In this document: piece after piece, positions 1 to 7,056 of the stretch
Layout: every line of letters starts with the position of its first letter
How positions within the stretch are numbered: the stretch's first letter is position 1
Notes under the pieces: model-generated
Told to the model about the DNA's origin: nothing
What the model saw: only the letters and a program-made list of their open reading frames with translations
The model's database searches: none
Assembly: GCA_021801615.1 (NCBI GenBank)
Contig: JAJYXS010000159.1
Coordinates: forward strand, 1 to 17,182
DNA from: Actinomycetes bacterium
GTDB lineage: Bacteria; Actinomycetota; Acidimicrobiia; Acidimicrobiales; RAAP-2
Length of the DNA stretch: 17,182 bases
Reading direction: 5' to 3'
Program-made: the position numbers and the translations under genes

Positions 1-101
1 GGGCGCGTGGGCCGGGGCCGGGGCCGTGCCGGCGATGCCGGTGGCCGGACGCGTGGTGGCTCTTGCGGGCGCGTGGGCCGGGGCCGGGGTGGTGCCGGCG
101 G
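1..101. repeat. 66-bp in-frame tandem repeat coding for an Ala/Pro/Thr tail
   Basis: The bases starting at 1 and at 67 are near-identical for about 35 bp (GGGCGCGTGGGCCGGGGCCG in both). The period is 66 bp, or 22 codons, of the minus-strand reading frame. Each unit encodes a TAPAPAHAPARATTRPATGI-like stretch. The repeat continues past the window edge, so the copy number is unknown. The tail would be a flexible extracytoplasmic linker in the partial membrane protein. Confidence 0.7.
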
Positions 102-537
102 TTCGGGTCGTAGAACCGTGAGCAGGCGGCTGCACCGAACGTGGGTGTGCCCCGGGATCGGGAACCGAGATCCCGATGTGCGCGAGGCCCTGCGACACGG
201 CTGCTTGCACCGGGTGGGGAAGGGCGCCGGTCCCGGCGGCCGCGACGCCACCGCAGAGGAGCACCGCAATGCCAACTCCGACGACCTTGGCAGACAGCAT
301 CCGCCCGAGCAGGTGGTGCCGATCGCCGCGAGCGGCGTCGATGCGGCGAGAGCCTCGGACGACCTCTGCGATCTGGCTGACGAGGAGCTCCTCTTTGGCC
401 AGGAGGCTGTGCGTCGGCTCCACGACCCGGGCGGCTCTGACCAACCTGGCGACGCCAGCGAGCTCAGGGGGAGCGTCGGCGGGGTCGAGATCTCCCGAGA
501 AGACCCGATCGTCGTCGGAGAAGGGGGATCGTCTCAT
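1..537 (-). CDS. Putative anti-sigma / sigma-associated single-pass membrane protein (partial, C-terminus off window)
   Basis: An open minus-strand frame of 179 codons without a stop starts at an ATG (535-537) and leaves the window at base 1. A near-perfect Shine-Dalgarno, AAGGAGGTGA (541-550), sits in front of it, which decides the start. Residues about 1-85 are a charged, probably cytoplasmic domain. One hydrophobic segment follows (about 86-105, around VVGVGIAVLLCGGVAAAG), then a short motif reading GALPHPVQAAVSQGLAHIGISVP, split here as GALPHPVQAAVSQ and GLAHIGISVP, and then an Ala/Pro/Thr-rich tail. The tail contains an exact-type 22-residue repeat (see repeat at 1-101). Position 28 bp after an ECF sigma gene on the same strand, plus a cytoplasmic domain and one membrane span, suggest an anti-sigma or sigma-linked sensor. 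From memory, the PVQ...VGISVP segment recurs in actinobacterial proteins next to ECF sigma genes. No zinc-binding HxxxCxxC motif is seen, so the role is inferred. Confidence 0.7.
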   Translation of the reverse strand, partial: MRRSPFSDDDRVFSGDLDPADAPPELAGVARLVRAARVVEPTHSLLAKEELLVSQIAEVVRGSRRIDAARGDRHHLLGRMLSAKVVGVGIAVLLCGGVAAAGTGALPHPVQAAVSQGLAHIGISVPDPGAHPRSVQPPAHGSTTRTAGTTPAPAHAPARATTRPATGIAGTAPAPAHAP

Positions 538-540
538 ATC

Positions 541-550
541 TCACCTCCTT
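541..550 (-). promoter_or_regulatory. Strong Shine-Dalgarno of the partial membrane protein
   Basis: Minus-strand AAGGAGGTGA, almost fully complementary to the 16S anti-SD. AAGGAGG is 6 nt from the ATG at 535-537. It is the strongest ribosome site seen in the window, and it sets the start of a gene that is cut at the window edge. Confidence 0.75.
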
Positions 551-565
551 CATCGCCGGCCAAGG

Positions 566-1138
566 TCAGCGCGTTACGGTCTTCATGCCGAGCTGCCGCT
601 CCAGCTTGCGAAGCGCGCGATGTTGGAGGATGCGGACGGCACCGGGACTGCGTCCCAGGACTTGGGCGACCTCGTCGACGCTCAGGTCCGCGACCACCCG
701 GAGCAAGACGACCTCGGCTTGAGCCGGTGGCAGCGCTCGGACGAGGGCGTCGATCGCCTCTCGGCTCGACAGCCTCTCGACGGCGATCTCCGCTGCATCC
801 AAAACGGGCGCACCCTTGCCTTCCGCCTCGTCGAGCGGCACCTCGTCGAGCGGCACCTCGACGAGGTGGCGACCGAGTCGGCGGTAATGATCGACGGCTC
901 GACGCCTTGCGATCGTGAAGACGAGCGCCCTGAAGGCCGCGAACGAGCCCTCGAAGTGCGCGAGCTGCTGTGCAGCGGCGAGCCACGTCTCCGACGCAAG
1001 GTCCTCGGCTGCAGCCGGTGCCTTGCGCTGGAGGTAGCGGAGCAGGCCGGGCTGGATCGATCGGACCAGGAGCGTGATCGCCCATTCGTCCCCTCTGCGC
1101 GCGTCACGGAGCGCCTCTTCGAGATCCGGCTCGCCCAC
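566..1138 (-). CDS. ECF-type RNA polymerase sigma factor
   Basis: This directs RNA polymerase to a dedicated promoter set. Region 2 is visible as LLRYLQRKAPAAAEDLASET, followed by FRALVFTIARRRAVDHYRR (core binding and -10 recognition). Region 4 is visible as ALPPAQAEVVLLRVVADLS, followed by VDEVAQVLGRSPGAVRILQH (the -35-binding helix-turn-helix). There is no C-terminal extension, as expected for a minimal ECF factor. I give the GTG at 1136-1138 (190 aa, VGEPDLEEALR). A TTG at 1169-1171 would add 11 residues, and neither has a convincing SD. The inter-domain linker holds a duplicated EVPLD (see repeat at 826-855). It lies 28 bp upstream of the partial membrane protein, its likely regulator. 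Family confidence is high; the start is uncertain. Confidence 0.88.
   Translation of the reverse strand: MGEPDLEEALRDARRGDEWAITLLVRSIQPGLLRYLQRKAPAAAEDLASETWLAAAQQLAHFEGSFAAFRALVFTIARRRAVDHYRRLGRHLVEVPLDEVPLDEAEGKGAPVLDAAEIAVERLSSREAIDALVRALPPAQAEVVLLRVVADLSVDEVAQVLGRSPGAVRILQHRALRKLERQLGMKTVTR
826..855. repeat. Perfect 15-bp tandem duplication inside the sigma factor linker
   Basis: CCTCGTCGAGCGGCA occurs twice head to tail (826-840 and 841-855). On the minus strand it is in frame and doubles five codons (VPLDE VPLDE) in the linker between sigma regions 2 and 4. It looks like replication slippage in a length-tolerant segment. Confidence 0.9.
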
Positions 1139-1297
1139 CGATCCAGCCTCGCACGCGCGCTGAGCGCGCAAAGGTCCCGTCGCGGCTTCGAACCGCTGTC
1201 TTGCTCGGCGACGAGGTGGCGGGACGAGGATCTCGTCGGCCGACGCGGGAACGTCTGCGAGCTCGGCCTGACGAGCGCGAACCAGCCTCCTGCCCTC

Positions 1298-1326
1298 TTG
1301 ACACGCCGAGCGAGCCGTCTTAAGGT
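1298..1326 (+). promoter_or_regulatory. Sigma-70-type promoter of the transport/catabolic operon
   Basis: A perfect -35 TTGACA (1298-1303) and a -10 TAAGGT (1321-1326) are separated by exactly 17 bp. The -10 matches the common actinobacterial TAnnnT form. Transcription would start near 1333, giving a leader of about 135 nt before the GTG start at 1468. No other comparably good promoter was seen between here and 11491, so it probably drives the whole operon. Confidence 0.7.
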
Positions 1327-1339
1327 TCCATATCTAGAC

Positions 1340-1359
1340 ACCTGAAAGATGGTTCAGGT
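1340..1359. promoter_or_regulatory. 20-bp palindrome just downstream of the transcription start, candidate operator
   Basis: ACCTGAA (1340-1346), a 6-nt spacer AGATGG, then TTCAGGT (1353-1359), a perfect 7+7 inverted repeat. It lies at roughly +7 to +26 from the predicted start, where a bound dimer would block initiation. The operon encodes its own TetR-family regulator (6352-7056), the obvious candidate ligand. The link between site and regulator is inference. As an RNA hairpin it would be weak and has no U-run, so an attenuator is less likely. Confidence 0.55.
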
Positions 1360-1456
1360 ATCGGAAAAGGAGCAGGGCCGCCATCGGTCGTGATGACGAC
1401 GGCCGAGAGCTGCGGCTCTGCGCGGCTGTGAGGTTCTCGTCGAGCGCGAGATCGAC

Positions 1457-1465
1457 AAGGAGGGG
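1457..1465 (+). promoter_or_regulatory. Shine-Dalgarno of the substrate-binding protein
   Basis: AAGGAGGGG, with AGGAGG ending 4 nt before the GTG at 1468. It supports that non-ATG start, from which a good secretion signal is read. Confidence 0.7.
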
Positions 1466-1467
1466 CT

Positions 1468-2724
1468 GTGAGCAGAATTCACAAGATCGACTCGAGAAGG
1501 TGCCTGGTCGGCGGCGTCGGACGACTGCTTGGCACCCTGCTCGTCGCGGGGACGCTCGTCGCGCTCTCCGGCGTGGCGAGCGGCGCCGGCGCGGACGGGG
1601 CGGGAGGGGAACGGGCTGACGGGCCGCCGCCGGTGACGATCGGCTTCTTGAACGAGCAGCAGGGACCCATCTCCTTCCCCACATTCGGGGCGGGCGCTCA
1701 GGCAGCACGGATCTACATCGACGATCATGGAGGGATCGACGGCCGCAAGCTGGACTTCCTCGATTGCTACACAGACGGTTCCACGACATCCGCGGTGGCG
1801 TGCGCCAACCGGTTCGTGCAGGCACACGTGCCCGCGGTCCTGGAGGGCATCTCAATCGGCTCGGATGCCGCCGTTCCGGTCCTTGCAGGTGCAGGTATCC
1901 CGCTCGTGGGCCACACGGCTTTCGGAAACGTCCAGTCCAACAGCCCAGATGCCTTCTTCTTCGGCGCGGCGACGGGAGCCTATGACGTGGTCCCGCTCGA
2001 GGTGATGAAGCGGGACCTGCACGTGTCGTCGGTCACCTACATGGCCGCGACAAACGCTCAGGATCGTGGGTTCGTCACGGACGACTCCGAGCCGGCGGCG
2101 AAGGCTCTCGGGCTCCAGTACCGCGCCATCTACTACAACGGGACCAGCCCGGACTTCCAGTCCACCGTGGGATCCGCGATCGCCACCGGGGCAAGAGCAC
2201 TGTTCTTCACGGCTCCTGAGTCGACATGCACGAGCCTGGTCTCAGCGATCCGCACCCTGTCCTACAAAGGTGCAATCTTCGCGGGGTCGTGCTCGGCCTT
2301 CATCAAGGCGGACCCGTCGGGCGCAGACGGCGTCTTCACGGCCTCGGACCTGTACGTTCCCGACGACACGACGGGTGTGCCGGCGCGGGCCAGGGCTCAG
2401 ATCCGGATCTACGTGAAGGCGATGCGGGGCTACGCGCCCCAGTACACGCAGGGTTTCGCACAAGATCCGTTCTCCGCCACGATGGACCTCGCAACCGCGT
2501 TGGGAAAGATCCGCGGCAGCATCGACGCGTCTTCCGTGCTCCAGGTCCTGCGGCACATCGACGGCCAGATGAGCTTCATGGGCCAGCGGCTCGACTGCAA
2601 TGGGAAGCAGTGGCCTGGTGAGCGGGCGGCGTGTGCGAGCGGCCTGATCGAGTACCAGGTCCACAACGGAAAGCGCGTCATGTACACGAAGGGGTTCGTC
2701 GACGGCGAGACACTGGTCGAGTGA
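1468..2724 (+). CDS. Liv-type ABC transporter substrate-binding protein, secreted
   Basis: This 418-aa extracytoplasmic receptor of a branched-chain-amino-acid (HAAT) type ABC importer captures the solute for the permeases encoded next. The GTG start has a clear SD. The N-terminus is a signal peptide: basic RR at 10-11, a hydrophobic core around LLGTLLVAGTLVALSG, and small residues near 36-44. No lipobox cysteine is seen, so it may be cleaved by signal peptidase I or stay tethered by its N-terminus. The mature part has the periplasmic-binding-protein type 1 fold pattern: VTIGFLNEQQGPISFPTFGA, then AARIYIDDHGGIDGRKL, then DGSTTSAVACANRFV. Several Cys residues (DCYTDG, SCSAF, DCNGKQW, AACASG) may form disulfides. 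This family also carries amides, aromatic and other organic acids, so substrate cannot be read from sequence. It is the first gene of the operon. Confidence 0.9.
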   Translation: MSRIHKIDSRRCLVGGVGRLLGTLLVAGTLVALSGVASGAGADGAGGERADGPPPVTIGFLNEQQGPISFPTFGAGAQAARIYIDDHGGIDGRKLDFLDCYTDGSTTSAVACANRFVQAHVPAVLEGISIGSDAAVPVLAGAGIPLVGHTAFGNVQSNSPDAFFFGAATGAYDVVPLEVMKRDLHVSSVTYMAATNAQDRGFVTDDSEPAAKALGLQYRAIYYNGTSPDFQSTVGSAIATGARALFFTAPESTCTSLVSAIRTLSYKGAIFAGSCSAFIKADPSGADGVFTASDLYVPDDTTGVPARARAQIRIYVKAMRGYAPQYTQGFAQDPFSATMDLATALGKIRGSIDASSVLQVLRHIDGQMSFMGQRLDCNGKQWPGERAACASGLIEYQVHNGKRVMYTKGFVDGETLVE

Positions 2725-2729
2725 TGACC

Positions 2730-2758
2730 CGCCGGCCGACTTTCGCCAGTGGCCGGCG
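2730..2758 (+). other. Intercistronic GC hairpin between the binding-protein and permease genes
   Basis: CGCCGGCC (2730-2737) pairs with GGCCGGCG (2751-2758) around a 13-nt loop, beginning 6 nt after the binding-protein stop. There is no T-run, so it is unlikely to be a simple terminator. In many ABC operons a stem in this position protects the upstream message and gives excess binding protein; that role here is inference. Confidence 0.5.
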
Positions 2759-2778
2759 AAGGGAAGCGAGCTTGCACG

Positions 2779-5652
2779 ATGGCTGACGACCTGATCGTCT
2801 TTGCCGTCCTCGGTCTGGGGATCGGGGTCGTCTACGCCGGGTTCGGGCTGGCGCTGCTGGTCACGCACCGGGGAGCGAACGTCGTCAACTTCGCCGTGGG
2901 CGCCGTGGCGATGTGGGGCGGCTACGTGTACTACGGGCTGCGGAGCAGCGGGCGCCTGTACTTCCCGGTCGTAGGGGTTCCCAACTCCGTCTCGATGGGC
3001 GGCCCGGCGCCGCTTTGGCTGGCGGTGGTCGGAGGGGTGGCGTCTGCGGCGGCGCTCAACCTGGTCGCGGAGCTGGTCGTGTTCCGCCAGCTCCGCCGGG
3101 CACCGGACCTCGCGAAGATCGTGGCGTCTGTCGGCCTGATGCTCTTGGTGCAGGCAGTGGCTGCGGTCGCCTTCGGCAGCCAGCAGCTCGTGGCACCGAG
3201 CGTCCTGTCGACTGCCAGCCTGACGCTCGGAGCTCAGAGCGCGCCGTGGAGCGACGTGGAGCTGCTCGGCGTGGCGCTCGTCGTCACCGCGGCGCTCGGC
3301 GCCTACTTCCGCTTCTTCCGAAGCGGCCTCGCCATGCAGGGCGTGGCAGAGAGCGAGGCTTCCGTGGCGCTGGTTGGGAGGTCTCCGACCCGCTTGGCCG
3401 CGGGCGCGTGGGCACTCTCGGGTGCGCTCGCCGGGCTCTTCGGCGTCCTCGTGGCGCCGCTGGTCGGTCTGAACACGGTGTCGGACACCCTGTACGTGGT
3501 GCCCGCGCTGGCCGCGGTGCTCGTCGGCCGGCTGCGGTCGCTCGCGGCCACCTGCGCAGCGGGGATCGGGCTCGGCGTCTTCCAGTCGATCGTGGACTTT
3601 CTGAAGACCATGTCGTGGTACCCAGGTTGGGCGCAAAGGGGGGTGGGTGAGGCGCTCCCGCTGGTGGTCATCGTGGTCGCGCTGGCCGTGGCGGGTCGGA
3701 GCCTTCCGTTTCGCGGAGACGACGCCGGGGTCGCGCTCCCCGGCGTCGTCCGTCCGCGCCACGTGGTACGGACGCTGATCGGCCTCGGAGCCGCTGGCGG
3801 GATCGCGCTCGTGGCGGTGTCGGGCATCTATCGCTTCGGCGTGATCGAGACGATGATCGCCGCGATCGTCATGATGTCCTTCGTCGTGCTCACCGGCTAT
3901 GGGGGTCAGATCTCCCTCGCCCAGCTCGCCATCGCCGGTACCGGTGGCGTCTTCGTGGCCAAGCTGTCCAGCGCCGCGGGCATCCCGTTCCCGCTGGCCC
4001 CTCTCCTCGGCGCGTCCGCCGCCGCGGTCCTGGGTCTGGTGGTGGCGGTGCCGGCGCTGCGTATCCGCGGGATGCAGCTCGCGATCGTCACCCTCGCGTT
4101 TGCCGTCGCCGTCGAGCAATTTCTCTTCGCGAACCCGGCGTTCGACCCGCCGCAAGGTCTGGCACCCCGGAGCCCGGTGCTCTTCGGCGCAGATCTCGGG
4201 GTGCGTGCCGGAGACGACGTCGCACGCCTGTCCTTTGGGGTGCTCGCGCTCGTCGTCTTGCTGTTGGTCGTCGGCGGCGTGCTGTGGTTGGCCCGCAGCC
4301 CGGCCGGGCTCCGGCTCCTCGCCGTGCGCGCCAACGAGCCGGTCGCAGCGTCAGTCGGGATCGGCGTGACCGCGTCCAAGCTGGAAGCGTTCGCCGCGGC
4401 GTCCTTCCTGGCCGGGTTGGGCGGCGCAATGATGACCTACGCCACCGGTCAGTTCTCCGGCCCGTCGTTCGACGCGCTCGCTGCCGGCCTGCCCTTCCTT
4501 GCCTTCGCGTACCTCGGGGGGATCACGTCGGTCACTGGCGGGGTCCTCGCGGGGATGCTCGCGCCGGCCGGGATCCTCTACGTGATCTTGAACCGCTACG
4601 TGAACAACCTCGGCCCGTACTATCTGGTCGTCAGCGGCGCAGCGCTGATCGTCGCGGCGATCGCCTATCCCGAAGGAATGACTGGGACCGTCCGCCGGCT
4701 CTTCGCTCGGTACCGGCCGGCGCGAGCGGAGGCTCCAGCGGGTACGACCCGTGTGCGTGTGCCCGGTGAGCCCTCGCTCCCCGCCCCGGGAGCGCCGACT
4801 GCGTCCAGGCCTGCTCCGGGGCGGCCGGTCGTGCAGCGCGCTTCGGCCGAGCCGCTCGTCGTGCGGGACCTGACGATCGGCTACGGAGGGGTGCCCGTGG
4901 TCCGGTCGGTGTCCTTCGAGCTCGCTCCCGGCAAGGTGACCGCGCTCATCGGTCCGAACGGTGCCGGCAAGACGACGACGATCGACGCGCTCACCGGGTT
5001 CGCACGGGCGAGCGGGTCCGTGCGGCTGGGCGACGTGGAGCTCCTGGGTCTGGCCCCTACCGAGCTGGTGCACAGAGGCGTGGTGCGGACCTGGCAGGCG
5101 CCGGCGGCGTTCGGCGATCTGACGGTAGCCGAGGACCTGAGCGTCGCCATCCCGACGCGCCGTCACCTGCTGCGCCAGGGACGGCCTCGGGGAGGCGCGC
5201 CAGCTCCGGCTGATCGGGTCACATGGGTGCTCGATCTCCTCGGTCTGCGCCCCTCGAGAGGACGCCGGACGGCGTCGCTGCCGCTCGGCCAGCAGAAGCT
5301 GGTGGCGGTGGGCCGGGCGCTCATGACCCTTCCCGCGGCGCTCTTGCTCGACGAGCCGGCGGCAGGCCTGGACACCGCCGAGAGCGCGCACCTCGGGGGG
5401 TGTCTCGGCGAGATCGCCGCGCTCGGGGTCGCGGTCATGCTGGTCGAGCACGACATGGAGCTGGTCTTCGGCGTCTCCGACGAGGTGCTCGTGCTGGACC
5501 AGGGTCGGCTGATCGCGTCGGGCAGCCCGCGGGACGTCCGCGCCGACGTCGAGGTCCGCCGCGCGTACCTCGGGCGAGCCGCCGGCGCGGCGACCCCGTC
5601 GCGTGCCGCGTCCGATCGAGCCGCCCGCCGCGCGTGGACAGGCGTGCGATGA
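2779..5652 (+). CDS. Fused Liv-type ABC importer: permease 1 + permease 2 + ATPase (LivH-LivM-LivG in one chain)
   Basis: One uninterrupted 957-aa frame carries three proteins that are normally separate. Residues about 1-310 are a LivH-type permease (LGLGIGVVYAGFGLALLVTH, GANVVNFAVGAVAMWGGY). About 330-640 is a LivM-type permease (MMSFVVLTGYGGQISLAQLA near 370). A Pro/Ala-rich linker (about 645-690) leads into a LivG-type ATPase. Its Walker A GPNGAGKTTT starts at 725, the signature is LPLGQQKLV (834), Walker B is LLLDEPAAGLD (DEP at 858), and the switch is EHD with His891. The ATPase set is complete, so it should be active. I chose the ATG at 2779 because LivH homology begins there; a GTG at 2749 would add 10 unlikely residues. 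The SD is weak (AAGGGA, 14 nt away), so translation may be coupled. The stop overlaps the next start in ATGA (5649-5652). Confidence 0.92.
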   Translation: MADDLIVFAVLGLGIGVVYAGFGLALLVTHRGANVVNFAVGAVAMWGGYVYYGLRSSGRLYFPVVGVPNSVSMGGPAPLWLAVVGGVASAAALNLVAELVVFRQLRRAPDLAKIVASVGLMLLVQAVAAVAFGSQQLVAPSVLSTASLTLGAQSAPWSDVELLGVALVVTAALGAYFRFFRSGLAMQGVAESEASVALVGRSPTRLAAGAWALSGALAGLFGVLVAPLVGLNTVSDTLYVVPALAAVLVGRLRSLAATCAAGIGLGVFQSIVDFLKTMSWYPGWAQRGVGEALPLVVIVVALAVAGRSLPFRGDDAGVALPGVVRPRHVVRTLIGLGAAGGIALVAVSGIYRFGVIETMIAAIVMMSFVVLTGYGGQISLAQLAIAGTGGVFVAKLSSAAGIPFPLAPLLGASAAAVLGLVVAVPALRIRGMQLAIVTLAFAVAVEQFLFANPAFDPPQGLAPRSPVLFGADLGVRAGDDVARLSFGVLALVVLLLVVGGVLWLARSPAGLRLLAVRANEPVAASVGIGVTASKLEAFAAASFLAGLGGAMMTYATGQFSGPSFDALAAGLPFLAFAYLGGITSVTGGVLAGMLAPAGILYVILNRYVNNLGPYYLVVSGAALIVAAIAYPEGMTGTVRRLFARYRPARAEAPAGTTRVRVPGEPSLPAPGAPTASRPAPGRPVVQRASAEPLVVRDLTIGYGGVPVVRSVSFELAPGKVTALIGPNGAGKTTTIDALTGFARASGSVRLGDVELLGLAPTELVHRGVVRTWQAPAAFGDLTVAEDLSVAIPTRRHLLRQGRPRGGAPAPADRVTWVLDLLGLRPSRGRRTASLPLGQQKLVAVGRALMTLPAALLLDEPAAGLDTAESAHLGGCLGEIAALGVAVMLVEHDMELVFGVSDEVLVLDQGRLIASGSPRDVRADVEVRRAYLGRAAGAATPSRAASDRAARRAWTGVR

Positions 5653-6368
5653 CGCCCGCGCTCGAAGTGTGCGAGCTCACCGCCGGCTACCAGGGGATCC
5701 CGGTGGTCCACGAGCTGTCGTTCTCGGTCGATCCGGGGAGCGTCCTCGCGGTCGTGGGAGCCAACGGTGCCGGCAAGTCCACGACGCTCGCGGCCATAGC
5801 CGGCCTGCTGCCGGTGCTCGGCGGTGCGATCCGGCTGCTCGGGCGCGATGTCACGGGCCGTTCCGCTGCGAAACGCGCTCGTGGAGGGCTCGGCTTCGTG
5901 CCCCAAGACCGCGGCATCGTGCGTCGGCTCACCACCGAGCAGAACTTGCGGCTGCTGCCTGGGCGCCTCGACCAGCACCTGTCCGACGCGCTGCGCCTCT
6001 TTCCCGACCTGACGCCGCTGATGGGCCGCCGCGCCGGCCTCCTTTCAGGCGGCGAGCAGCAGATGCTCGCCTTGGCCCGTGTGTTGGTCCTGCGGCCACG
6101 AGTCCTCATGATCGACGAGCTGAGTGCCGGGCTCGCCCCTCGGATCGTCGAGCAGCTGCTCGACGTCGTCACGGACGTCGCCCACCGGCACGGCACGGCG
6201 GTCGTCCTCGTGGAGCAGCACGCCGAGATGGCCCTTGGCATGGCCCGCGCTGCGCTGGTCCTCAGCCATGGCCGGCTGGCAGTCTCGGGCGATGCAGCCG
6301 ACGTGCTCGCGCACCCCGAGGTGCTCGAGTCGTCCTACCTGGGAGAATTCCATGACGCCAGCACGTGA
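5649..6368 (+). CDS. livF: Liv-type ABC transporter ATP-binding protein (LivF)
   Basis: This 239-aa cytoplasmic ATPase pairs with the LivG-like domain of the preceding fusion to power import. Walker A GANGAGKST is at 37-45, the signature LSGGEQQ at 132-138, Walker B MIDELSAGL has Asp156, and the switch region is LVEQHAEMAL, in which the usual EHD is replaced by EQH. That is common among LivF proteins. Length is normal for LivF. The frame stays open upstream to 5223, but the ATG at 5649 is chosen because it forms an ATGA overlap with the upstream stop and homology starts directly after it (LEVCELTAGYQGIPVVH). The 3' end overlaps the TetR gene by 17 bp. Confidence 0.93.
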   Translation: MTPALEVCELTAGYQGIPVVHELSFSVDPGSVLAVVGANGAGKSTTLAAIAGLLPVLGGAIRLLGRDVTGRSAAKRARGGLGFVPQDRGIVRRLTTEQNLRLLPGRLDQHLSDALRLFPDLTPLMGRRAGLLSGGEQQMLALARVLVLRPRVLMIDELSAGLAPRIVEQLLDVVTDVAHRHGTAVVLVEQHAEMALGMARAALVLSHGRLAVSGDAADVLAHPEVLESSYLGEFHDAST

Positions 6369-7056
6369 TGTCGAGCCTGCGAGCAAGGAGGGCCTGGCCG
6401 ATGGCGTCGAGGGCGGCCTGCCGGCGCCCTCGCGTCGCAACGCACGCGGCGAGCGGACCCGCGCCCGGCTCCTGGAGGCCGCCGAGGCGGTCTTCGCCGA
6501 TCTCGGGTACCACGACGCGTCCGTCGTGCGGATCGCCGAGCACGCCGGGGTCGCGGCCGGCACCTTCTACCTGTACTTCGAAAGCAAGCAGCAGGTGTTC
6601 GAGGAGGTGGTGAGAGACCTGAACCATCGCGTGCGCAAGACCATGACCCAGGCCTCGGAGGGAGCGCCGACCCGTCTCGAGGCCGAGCGGCGGGGGTTCG
6701 CTGCCTTCTTCCGGTTCACTGCAGAGCACCCGGCCCTCTACCGGCTGATCCGCCAGGCGGAGTTCGTCTCGCCGGAGACGCTGCACTACCACTACGAGCG
6801 CATCATCTCCGGGTACGTCCCGCAGCTGGAGGCTGCGATGGCCCGTGGGGAGATCGTCCCGAACGACCCGACGGTTCTTGCATGGGCGCTCATCGCCGTC
6901 GGAGAGATGGTCGGGATGAAGTGGATCCTCTGGGACGATCATCGATCGATGCCGCCCGAGGTCTTCGATCACGTGATGCGTGTCGTCGCGCTCATGCTCG
7001 GCGCCTCGGAAACAGGTGCAGGTCGCGCCCGCCCGGTTCGGAGGAGGAAGAGCTGA
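6352..7056 (+). CDS. TetR-family transcriptional regulator
   Basis: This is a 234-aa dimeric repressor-type protein. The N-terminal DNA-binding domain spans about residues 34-85: RARLLEAAEAVFADLGYHDA, a helix-turn-helix around VVRIAEHAGVAAGTFYLYFE, then SKQQVFEEVV. The C-terminal part is an all-helical ligand-binding domain (AFFRFTAEHPALYRLIRQAE is visible). The first 30 residues are an extra disordered arm. The start is the ATG at 6352, 6 nt after GGGAG (6341-6345); it overlaps livF by 17 bp, and the stop overlaps the next start in TGATG. A regulator in the middle of the operon suggests autogenous control, with the palindrome at 1340-1359 as its likely site. The ligand is unknown; an acyl-CoA or the imported acid would be typical for this family. 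Confidence 0.93.
   Translation: MTPARDVEPASKEGLADGVEGGLPAPSRRNARGERTRARLLEAAEAVFADLGYHDASVVRIAEHAGVAAGTFYLYFESKQQVFEEVVRDLNHRVRKTMTQASEGAPTRLEAERRGFAAFFRFTAEHPALYRLIRQAEFVSPETLHYHYERIISGYVPQLEAAMARGEIVPNDPTVLAWALIAVGEMVGMKWILWDDHRSMPPEVFDHVMRVVALMLGASETGAGRARPVRRRKS

Noticed and set aside
2242..4155. A minus-strand open frame of 637 codons opposite the receptor and fusion genes
   Set aside because: His/Arg/Asp-rich composition typical of an antisense shadow, and the plus strand carries unmistakable transporter motifs.
6615..6623. Second copy of the operator half-site (ACCTGAACC) inside the TetR gene
   Set aside because: No matching inverted half at the right spacing; it is explained by coding sequence.
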